DNA from: Schistosoma mansoni
Taxonomy: Eukaryota > Platyhelminthes > Trematoda > Strigeidida > Schistosomatidae
Length of the DNA: 64,000 nt
NCBI RefSeq assembly: GCF_000237925.1
Contig: NW_017386039.1
Span: 744,001-808,000, forward strand
Direction: 5' to 3'
The number at the start of each line of letters is the position of its first letter. Positions within the stretch are counted from its first letter, which is position 1. Below the pieces are notes generated by a model. It did not search any database. It was not told the DNA's origin and saw only the letters and a program-made list of their open reading frames with translations. The translations under genes and the position numbers were made by a program. Shown one piece after another: positions 45,992-57,900 of this stretch.

Positions 45992-48900
45992 CTTCAAAAC
46001 GAAATGAAAATAGTTTACACTGAGTTGGAGATTACAATACTATTTCAATAAATGTGTTAGATACCAAAGCTAAATGTAATAAGAGCTTAGCTACTAGTAA
46101 AATAAAACTAAAAAAAGTACAAATTGCTGTCTGCAAATTCGAATGGTATAGATGATATTTTTGAACAATAAGTATGCAGACATCCGACATTTTTCAGATC
46201 ACAGTAGAACTTTAGTCACGAAACCAAAATGTTGTTGATTACTAAGGGTATTGTTTCGGACACTTTTGTGACCATGGAGTACTTTTTAACGAGCAAACTC
46301 AAAATATACAAACGGTAAATAAGACCAAAACCGCAGGGAAGTACTACAGATATATTTCCTGATAATCCAATCAATGCTCACCATCGATGTCACTTCACTC
46401 GTTAGGATTCAACTTCAGGGCATTGTTTATGGACCGCCAAGCAACGTTAATCCGTTCATGATTGATTATTGTCCAACATTTGAGTGCAAACAGCTCTACT
46501 TGATGAATTATTCAAGGTGAAAATTTTTGAGTTTTTGCACAACCATCGTTACATTTGGTAAGATTATTGTCCAAATGATTTGACGTCCGAGTTCGGCTAT
46601 AGTGGAGACAGATCTCAGTCAGTGAGGTCATAATAAAACCACATTGTTTAGTCAGGTCTTATGTATGCTTCAAAGAATTATCGGGTATTGCTTTTTGATG
46701 CTGGAACATGTGGGGGGATGCAAGAGTTAGTTGGCTTATGACACAGTCTAACAGAGAGAATAGTAATGTGTGGGTTGACAACTTTTAAAATATTATAGCT
46801 CCACGAATGGTAGGATAACTGAGCGTCTTGAAACATCATCGGAGATATCCTAAAACAGACTATATTACGGCTCTCTATTTTCTTACTTTTATAAACAGTA
46901 AAAGTCATCTATAGAATGGACGATATTTCTTTCTGTTACGGTTAATTAATTAGTACCACTTGATATGAACTCTCACTTAAGTTTAGCTTGTGTGGCAAAG
47001 CTTGTTGAACTTTAATGTGATTATTTGCTTCAAAAGAAACAAATCATTTAAGTTTATGAAGATAAAAACATATAAAGTCCTCAACATACAACACGTTATT
47101 GAAATCTTTAGGTACTGACGTAACCTAGTTTACTGTCACTTCCCTTGATTTTTGTGTGGGCCGTGATACTGCCCGGGTGCCCAGACCGAAGCAGGTGGTT
47201 TCATTAGAGGGTCACACCCGAAGCCCTCGACCTAAAGGTCTAGTCCACAAGGCAGTGGAGCAACGTAAGAAGATGCAGTCCTATAGTAGCCGGTGACAAA
47301 CAATTGGTTCATACGCAATGTTATTTCAAGATACTGGACCCCATGTGCACCATTGGTTTGGAATCAGGGTTTACCAACTCCCCTAGGTAGATCCATCATA
47401 TCCACCAACCAGGTTAAAGTACCGGACATTAGCTTTTCGTCTTCTTAATTTCGTAAACAACACCCCCACCACAAGGCAATGAGTAAAAAATCCATGACAA
47501 TGGCTGTATACACGCGGTCACGTGAGAGCTAGGTTCAAGGCTAGCTGCCATCCTACCGAAAAGTAAGGGTGAGAATTGGTTGCAATTGCATGACACCAAG
47601 AAAATGGCGAATAAAGTTGCTTGTGGCTTCGCGAAACGTCCCAACACAGTGGCTTCAAACGTTATCAGATATGACTCAGAATAGAAGCCAGTGGCGATCC
47701 TGCTGTAGCCTTTTACTTTCTTCATAAAAAATGGACGTAACTTCTTTAACTGGAAAAATTCTTTCTGGTTGTATATTTGCTAACTGAATCGCCCCTCCCA
47801 TTATTATTATTTCACTATCATACACTAATTTCTGTTCGTTATTGTCCTCCTTTTTCTTATACACACTTTACATTCTCTATCTCTTCACATTCTTATTGTC
47901 ATTGTGTGGCACATATGTGTTTAGTGCCCATTTGTACCAGTATTTATGTGTTCAAACAAATAAATAATACCTAGTTTACGAAACCGTTAAGACAGATTAT
48001 TAACTTAACATCACAATTCCAGTACGTATTTTCATACAAGTCTACCGGAGACCGGAACAATAATAAAAATACGACAAACGAAATTGTGTAAACTTACAGC
48101 AATGGAAGACAGCGTGAGAGGCCAAGTTGGATAGGCAGCGAGACCAGCATTGAAACCTGAAAACAAAACAGATAGCCTCGAAACTAAAAGTTAACGTAGT
48201 TGTAAAACTTTAGAAGATTTAACTGGTTGTGCAATCGAAAATAAGACCGAATATTTATTTATTTATTTGAACGCATAAATATTTGAACAAGGGGGCACCA
48301 GATATATATGCGCCACACAAAACAATGAGAATGGGGAGAGAAAAGGGGCAATATGAGATAACGTCTGAAGCCACTGTGTTGCACCATCTCTAGAACCCCA
48401 GCCAGAGAGTGATGAAGGACCAACAGAAGCCAGTCCTTTGCAGCTTCCTTCCATACCACGACACCATGTCATACAATGACCATCTCTCCGCCTTTTCCAA
48501 CCAGTCCCAGCGTCTACAAATAATGCACGACGTGGAATTCTCTGGGACGACATTCGTAGAACATGTCCGAGCCACCGAAGTCGGTGTTTCAAGATGGTGA
48601 CACCAATTGAATTATCGTCTCTGCGCCCGAACACACGATGCCGAACTTCTGCATTACTAACATGGTGTCGTCACTGAATGTCAGCAATCCTTCGGAGACA
48701 AAGATGATCAAAAACAGAGAGTTGTTTAACATCCTCAACTCGGAGAGGCCAGGTTTCACAAGCATAGAGCAGAACTGCTCTCACCGACGCGTTGTAGATC
48801 CGACCTTTTACAGCCAGACTAACATCATGAAGGCGCCAAAGATGGCCCAGATTGGCATAAGCCGCTCTGGCTTTCATTATACATGCATCGATCTCATCAC

Positions 48901-51900
48901 TCACGCCACCACCAGCACTTATGTAGCTACCTAGATACACGAACCTCTCAACTACTTCAATCTGCTCACCATCCAGGGTGAGTACAGGATGAGAATCCTG
49001 CCAGTCTTGTAGAAGTACTTTGCACTTGGAGGGTGCAAAGCACATGCTGTACCTGCGGACACCGATTGCCAACTGATTAAGTGCGGATTTCATGTCTTGG
49101 GCATTATCGCACAGTAAGACAATATCATCCGCATACTCGAGGTCGAGAAGTCGTTCTCCAGGCAGCAGATCCACACCGCCATTACTTACATCCATCAGAG
49201 CTGTTTCCAGAATGTCATCGATGGCAAAGTTGAAGACGAATGGTGAGATTGGGCAACCCTGTCTAACCCCACTGCTTGAATGGAATAATGGAGAAAGGTG
49301 GTTGTATGCCCTTACTCTGCCTTAGGTGTTTGTATAGAGGGCCTTTAAGATGTTAATAAACTTCTCGTGCACATCCTTCTTCAAAAGACAGTCCCAGAGA
49401 ACAGTCCTGTAAAACGAATCGAAGGAAGCTCTGATATCAAGAAACACTACGATTGTTGGCCTGTGATAAGTATGACGGTGTCCTAACATTTGGCGGAGGG
49501 TGAAGATATGATCAATGCATCCTCGACCAGAACGAAAACCAGCCTGCTCCTCGCGAGTCAGTCTTAATCGGGTTTTAAACAATTTACGAAGTATGACACA
49601 AGCCAATAGTTTGGACGCAATCGGAGGTAGACCTAATCCCCTAATAGTTGTTACAGCAACAGTCGTGAATCTTTTTTAAGGATGGGAACGACTATCGACT
49701 CATTCCATGATGTTGGAACACTTTTTAGCTCCCAATCTTTTGTAAACAACACAGTCAATTCTTTAGCCAGAAAGTCACCACCATCTTTAAAAAGAGTCGG
49801 AGGTAAGTCATCTGGGCCCGGTGATTTGTAGCGTCTGAAGAGTTGGAGTTCTTTGCGAACTTCTGCCTCGTTAGGTGAATCAGTCATCACAGGCTATGGG
49901 GGGCAGGCCAATCTGATCGATGTTGCCGGAGCAGCAGGCCAGTTGAACTGCCCTTCACGAAATTCCGCCCATCGTCCAGGACGTCGATACATGTTAGTGG
50001 TTGGCATCCCGTCATCCTCACAGATTGTTTCACTCACACCAGACTTCTTGCTGCCAGTGGCTCGGATGAGTTGGAAGAGCTTCCGGCAGTTACCAGATGC
50101 AGCTGCTGCTTCCATCTCATTAGCACGCTCCGACCACCAGGCTTCTCGGTCCTTACACGCAAGCTTTGCCCAATTTCACTACGCAACAGCCTTCGTTTGT
50201 GGTCAAACTCACGGTCACCCGGAGTAGACTGACGGGCTTCGATCAGTTGTAAGGAGCCTGAAGAAACAGAGTGCTTATAAGCAAGACGTTTCGCGAAGCC
50301 GCAAGTGGCTTTACTCGCCATTTTCATGGCGTCATGCAGTTGCAACCAAATCTCATATATACTTTTCGGTGGGATGGTAGTTAGCCTAGAAGCTAGCTCG
50401 GGTCGATACTTACTTGCAACAGAAGTTGCAGCCGATTCACTAACATCAATCCGTCGATGACGGTCAATTCTTCGGCCACTGAAAAGTAAGGTAAGATTGG
50501 CGCAGACCAGGGCATGATCAAAGTCCAAATAGGTACCCCAAAAGGAGCGGAAGTCTTGTACACAACCACGCCAGCGATAGCTGATCGCGATGTGATCAAT
50601 CTGAGTCCAGGCTTGAGACGCAGAGGGAGAACGCCAGGCGGCACACCGGCGATGACTGTGCCGGAAGTTGGTGCTAGCCAGAAACAGGTTGTAGTCTGTG
50701 CACAGTTGCAGTAGACGGCCCCCGTTATCTGTCCTATGTGTAGATTGTGTGGGAAATAAATAAGGTTACATGTGGTTGTTTGGATAAATAGTCTGAGTTG
50801 GATGAATATTCAGGTCTTCTTTCCTAGTGGGGACAGAGGGGTTTAGCATAATGTGAAACGCTTCGACTACTCGCTTCTCCTTATAGTTGGAAAAGCCTTT
50901 CTGAAAAATTTCGATATTTTTAATATCAATTTGGTGATTATTGAAAATAGCATGTACTGCTATTGCTGATTTTATCTGTGAATTTTCCAATTATACGGGA
51001 TTATTAGGTTTCTTTGTGTAACTTAAGTGTTTCCTGGCACTAGTCAAGACCCCCCTCGGGAGGACTCTCTAATATAGACTGTATGAAAATCAACACAATC
51101 TACTCTGTAGAAACTTCTAAGAAGAGTTTTTTTAATGATGATAAATGTGTCATCTACATATCAGCCAGATGTGTGGCCTGATGGTGCTAGCGAGAATAAA
51201 CGACTCAATGTGGGACATGAATAAATTTTAAACAACTGGGAATACTGGGGATTCCATAGCTATTCCATTCGTTTGTCTATATTAGGTCCCTTTGAAGGTA
51301 AAATGTGTTGAATCCAAGCATAGTCTCAATCTAGCCATATACCAAAAGCTGATACATTTAAATCAGTATATTGATTTTAACTCTGTACATCCATTCAGTG
51401 CGAAAATTTCCCTAACCCTGAATCTCTTCAGAAGTAACTACTTCTATGGATATGGTGTTCATCTTGTTGTGCTAATGAGGTGTGGTAACTCGGACCGATC
51501 CCTATACATGTAGCTGACTGACTGACTGACTCAGGAGAGCAACCAGGATCATTACTTCAGAAGACAAATGAAAAGAAAAAGTGAATATAATAAACATCCT
51601 ACGTTTCAATAATTTTCCTAAGAATATTATTTAAAACAAAACTGTCCATCTGTAAGTAACAATCATAATGAAATATTGGATTGGTATTATGGTTTTACCT
51701 TACCGATAAGGTACGACAGAAGAGTTACAACCGATATTGGAAGTGTACAAAATTAAAGCTTTCTATAAGACAACTAACACTGTAAGAAACGTTTTGGTTA
51801 GAACAAAAGATACGATCCCGTTTACTTCCACACAAAATTGTGTCTACACAGTAGGTTGTGTCAATTTTGATGCGTGACGCATGTTATCAAATGATTGTGA

Positions 51901-54900
51901 CTATGATTTCTTTGAATGAGCGTTAAAGCAAGAGCAATTTTTCCAGTAGTAATTATCATTGATTTGTGCTGAGGACTGGACAGGAAGTTTTATCTAAATT
52001 CATATAGCAAGTGACTTATAAATGGTTACACGACGCTGTATTCAATTGTTGTGATAGATTATTTTTTAAATCCATTTAAACTTATCAGAGTATTTTCTAA
52101 CCGTTTGTATTGGAACTTAAGTAATACGAACAAATTTAAGGTATCGAATGAAGTCTTAAAAATAGACAGTTCAAAATAAATATTTTACGTTATTTCTCAA
52201 GATAGGTATGAGTCAGAAAACATACATAACTTTACTGCAGGACACCATAGAATCGATTTGATTGCTTAACAGTTTAAATACACAAATTCTGACCAATTAT
52301 TAAAGCACGAATACATTATTTAAGTCATAAGTACCTTACTTGTGGAAATTGAAGGAAGATAAAAATATTTGAAAAGTTACCGAATAATTTAGAATGGAAT
52401 AAATATCCATTTATTAATGCATAGATTAAAGATATCTAGATAACAGTCGGTTCTTAATATTATTTATAGGGTAGTTTAAGATTAAAAACGTGGTATTTTC
52501 AACTACAATCAAAACTTACAATGGACTGAGATACTCGAGAAATAAACAATTCTAATAGCCTCCACCCTTAGAAATGTCGTTAGAAATATTCAATTTGCAA
52601 AATAAGTTCACCTCTGCTTTACATACATTACTTACCAATAATCAAATCAGCCAGTTCATTTGATTTTTGAGTATGCAAAAATTCATGATATAATCCACTC
52701 CAAACACTTACGGACAATCGTGACGAAAGATGATAAACAATTCTATCCGTTGCAGCATCAAAATGTCTACCGATGAAGTAGATACAAATTCGGAGTTGTG
52801 ATTTGAACAAATGATCCAGTTCCTGTTTTAAAAAGTATGATTTGCTCAAATGTGGTAAGAATGGCATTTTTATGATTTATTTAATGATAAGAAAAAACTT
52901 GCAACTAATGTAAGCTCCTTTAGTGGTGCTTCGTTCTCTGCGGTGTCAGTACAAATGTTTCTAAACCTTTTGAGGATAGGTCACCTAGTTTTGTCACATC
53001 AATAGGTATTTACAAATTTAGCCGCTCTTGTGAAGGTTATGTCGAGCAAACAACAAGGCAACTTGGCCAATGAGTTTGTGAACACCTCCCTTCGTTGTTG
53101 GGAAAGAGCATAAACAAAAACAATGCACAACTTCATTCTATCACGTTTGGTCGACAGCGATCAGCCAGCCACACTGTTAAACCTGGAAAATGTATACATC
53201 TGTTTAAGTTACCACACTTTTGCACAGCAAGATGAAACTGTCAAGACACATTCCATAGTAGTAGAATTGGTAACAGTATTAATGGTAATAAGATTAGGCA
53301 TTCAAGGCTTAAAAATTATATCATTCAAAGTAGTGCCTTCTGCTTCTTTTTATGGTGTTCGATTTTGTCTCCTACATGCCTGCCTTTAAACGGTGAGATT
53401 AAAATTACTTTATACCTTTCTTTCTCCCTGTATCATTTCATTATATGAAATCTTTCTTTTATGTATCAATACCATTGAAGTAACTACTTCTATGAATATG
53501 GTACTCATCTTGTTGTGCTAATGAGGTGTGGCAACTTGAACCGATGCGTACATGTGCCTGGTCCCACGTTGTAGTTGACTGACCTACATGTAGTAGGAGC
53601 CATAGGGATTTGAGCTAGCAACTTTAGTGCCTGTATTTATAAGAAATTTGCAAAAACATTATTTTCTTGGGCGGATAGGGCTTGACGACCCACTTATTGT
53701 ACTTAGTGATATGATCCACTTCTTTGTTATTATTAACTCAATGACTGCTATGATTGGTCTAATATTTCTATACAAGCAGATTAATATTATTGAATATTAG
53801 AGTAAAGACTGATAAAGATCTAGTTGAAAATAATATTGTTTACTTGTATCTGATGTCGTAAATGTTTGTTCGTTCGGTTAATACTTAATTTTCAGACTCT
53901 TTATTTATATGAAGATCTGCAAGCGTAATGTGTCCAAAGCTATGAAACTACAAAAAAGACGATCCGTAATAGGATCTTTTTAGACATAAAAGGCAATTTT
54001 AATTTAAGAAATAACGACAAAATAAAATGAAGTCGTCTTCTATACTCATTGTTTATCCACTTGAAAAAATCATCTATCTAATTAACTACGATTGAACATG
54101 TACCATATGGCCAAAAGTCGAGTACATAAACGCGTGTTCAATGAGCAAATTACTTTGCAAATGACAACCTAAAACACTGTATTTTAAATGGTATTAGAGT
54201 AAAACGCTTGTTTATTAATCGCTGATGAAATAATACAACTTTAGGGAAATAAACTGAGGGAACTGTTACATCTACGTATCAAGTTAAGACTAATATTATA
54301 ATTAACATTATGGAATGATTACTCCAGCATACTTTGAATACTGGCAAAAGGGAGAGTTCTTTTTCAACTCCAATCACATGTATGATAAGTTTCCGATTTA
54401 TTAAAATTTTTGGAATACAGAAGGGATCTATTAAGAAAAAAAAGAACGAAAAAGGACATGAAAGCACATCAATAAATCACTTATAAGTTTACAGTAAAAA
54501 GTACAACCATTATGTAAAATTACAAAAGATGTTGGATATTCCTCCTAACACACAGAGAAGGCATTGCTTATTTTTGACGAGTTATCAGCTTATACTGTAA
54601 AACATTTCAAGTTGAACATATATTTGCGAAAGAGTGTTAGAAAGCCTTTTGACGAACAGACACGTTTAACGACGTAGAAAACATGACTCAGCGTTGTGAA
54701 ACTTCAGATTAGGACTGCGAGTTTGATCCGTCATAGTCAACATAAAACCAGTTGGATCAGCCGAAACTATCAAGCTGCTACAACACAGAGATGAGATTGG
54801 GACATGGGGAATTAATGATAGGAAAAGTAACGGGTTGAAAGTCAATATTGAGACAAATAAGCAGAACAAATGAAGTTAAGCAAAGGGTAATACAAAGATG

Positions 54901-57900
54901 AAACCTGAAGAAGGATAAGGAAGTACGAACGCATATTCCCCACTGTTTACTTTTTAGGCATGTCACATAGTCCCCAACAACTTATTACAGTCGTCTCGCA
55001 GATTTAAAATCAGATATTTGTGTCTACTTACACAACTTTGTGTGACGACTAGTAAGCTTATGGACTGCCATCGTATTTTGGTCTGCCCCTTTGATGAGTA
55101 AATGAAAAGAACTCATGGGCTACAAATGATAAAAAATGGAGAAAGTAAAAATAAAATTTGAGATTCATACACACATCCCGTCAGTTACCAAAGAAACATT
55201 CTCTGCTTGTAGGAGGCTTGACAAAAACCGGACACCTGCATTATCGCTTAAGGAATCTATGACTCCATCATATTAGTGTTTTTACCGAATATTTTTTATT
55301 TAAAGACATAAATATTGGTACAAGGAAGCACCAGATAAATATGTACCACACAAATCTCATTCGATTTGTGTGAGGACTGTGATACTGCCCAAGTACCCAA
55401 ACCGAAGCAGGTGGTTTTCATAGATGGGCCACACCCGTAGCCTTTGGCCTAAAGGTCTGATCCACAAGGCAGCGGAGCATCGTGAGGAGATGCAGTCTCA
55501 TGGTAGCCGGTGACCAACGATTGATTCATATGCCATTTGTTCCATCAGCATACTGGAGCCGATGTGCACCATTGGTTTGGAATCAGGGTTTTCCAACTGC
55601 CCTAGGTGGACCCTCCGTATCCACCAACCCGGTTACAGTGCCGGACATTCGCTTTTCATCCTCTCAATTTTGTAAACAACACCCTGGCCACGAGAAGGCA
55701 GTGGGTAGGACTTCCCTGGCAGAGTCTATATATGCGTGGCCATGTGAGAGCGTTTAGAGAGGGAGAGCGAACTCTCCCCACTTTCGGCCGTACCAGAGGT
55801 TTATGAATAAAATCATGGAAAGCCAGATGTTGTTATCTCCAAAAGCACGTCTACGAAATAAATTAAAGACAAACTAGGGAACAAGACAACTTCGGATGTG
55901 GTCTTAATCTCTAACAGTATTGAGAAATTTAGAAGGTTTATTTGATTTTTTGGTGCGCTTTTCAAAGATATATACAACCGAAAAAAGGACCCATTGACTG
56001 GGTTGGACGGCGAAATTAAATGGGGAAATACGGATATATAGGACGTCAGTATGTATTCCAGAGACTGGTGAAGAGTATATATTTGGTAGATCGAGTTAAA
56101 ACCCGATTGATTTTTTCGGAGTTCCTGTCTCAAGCTCCAATTATGCGTCAAATGTTTATGAAAGTTAGTACCCTAGGCGCTACATTAATCAGTCAATCCG
56201 ATTAATGTAGGGAAAAAGCTACTAAAAATCACCCTGTCTAGTGGCTTCTTAACAGGAAGAAACACTGACTTTATGAATTACTGAAACAAAAATCCACAGC
56301 ACCATAAAAGAATGTTTGAATTTGAGAAGCAGATTCGTCTAGGCTTGGAAAAATATAACCAGTCAGTGATATGGCACGACTTACTGTACTTCATTATGTC
56401 ATTGCCATTTTAGAGCAATTGGTTAATGGAAAGAGATATGACTACACAAAAAAGTAGCACAAAACTGGCAACTTGATAAGAAAACTCACTTATTTGTGGA
56501 AGCTTGTGAGCAACAATATGATAAAGAGTAAGAGGCCAGTGAAGTAGCAAGGCCAGAGGATTAGAAATACTTTCTTCATCCGGAGAGCAAAGGCCTCTCC
56601 ACTTGTAGTAGTCAAGCCAATCACGCAAATTGATATTCACCAAGCTTGGTTCTTGAAGATCTGGAGCAGGAGAGTCATATAATGGAGACAAACTCATAAT
56701 TACAGCGAGTGATGGAGACACGAATGCCCGGACTAGAGCATCCTCATATGATGGAGACGAGGACAGAGTGACCGGTGCGAGTTTTTCGGAATCAATGGTG
56801 GTAGTAGTCCATAAATCTGAGAAAAGTGGGAGATCACCACCTAAAATTCAACGATTAATAAGAAAGTGGAGTATGATATGTACCATTGTTTTAAAAAGTG
56901 GAATCACTGGTTTGGATGGAAATTCTCTTTGTTGGAATCCTTATGTGTAGAGGCCTTGTGTGACTCATAATCTGGAAGTATTACGTTGTAACTAGCAACA
57001 AGTGTTTTGTCCGACTAAACTACGTTTTTCTAAACAACAGATAAGAAACAAGAATATTGTGAGACTACAATTTATGAACGACTTCTGAGCGACGCTAAAG
57101 TGACCCTGAGAGTGTCCACTTAATAAATAGGACCAAATAGGGGTTATAAACCAATTTGAAGAGCTAGAATTGTGATTCACAGTTGGTGGTTAATGTTAGG
57201 AATTAGATTTAGGGTTTTCATTACGAACTGACATCAGCAATAATGCCGAAACGCTATTTAGCCAAATGGATGAGTGAATTTCGCGCTAAGATCCGAGATC
57301 TGTTATTTTATACCTCACTGGTTCATCCATGAACAATAGTCTCATCAAAAATATTTCTTACAAAAAATTAAGAACGAAGCGACTGTAAGCTGACAAAACT
57401 ATCGCCATGAATGGACATGCTGACAATTAAATAATTTCGAAAACTATGGAGTGGTTTCAGAAACGTTAATGAAAAGTAACAGAATTAGTTGTAGCTAATG
57501 TACAAGTTTGTATTAGAGTCTATGTGCCCTGACTCAGACAAATTGATCCGTCAAGCTTTTCGAACTGATGCAGACTTAGGAACCCGATTTCCCTACTATT
57601 GCGGCAAATATCCAGCAAGGAAACCATGCTCCCGGAAAATGATGGGGGTTTCCAGGTTAATACACCAGCAAACATCACAATGAGAGCACTAGATGAAAAG
57701 TACACCAGGAGGTAAGATATTTATAGTTGGAAATAACATGATTTATTTAGATCCATAGTAGAAATTACCTGGAGAAATCTGGAAGTGATGTGAATCAGAA
57801 CAAAACTCATATTTCCAGAGGCCTTGGCGATTTACGCCGAAATGCGAGAGAATTTCATCCAATTTAAACCGTGTAAAATCTGCAGCAGTAGTTACTAATG

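Noticed and set aside
46360-46500. Possible MSS51 exon between exons 7 and 8
   Set aside because: Exons 7 and 8 join directly in phase 0 with continuous family homology, so no exon is missing there.
55482-55757. 91-codon plus-strand frame
   Set aside because: Lies within a repeated RTE 5'-region block also found at 47140-47560; the peptide is not conserved between copies.
57520-57705. Extra MSS51 exon on the minus strand
   Set aside because: Exons 3 and 4 already join in phase without it, and entry at its acceptor in the required phase meets a stop.
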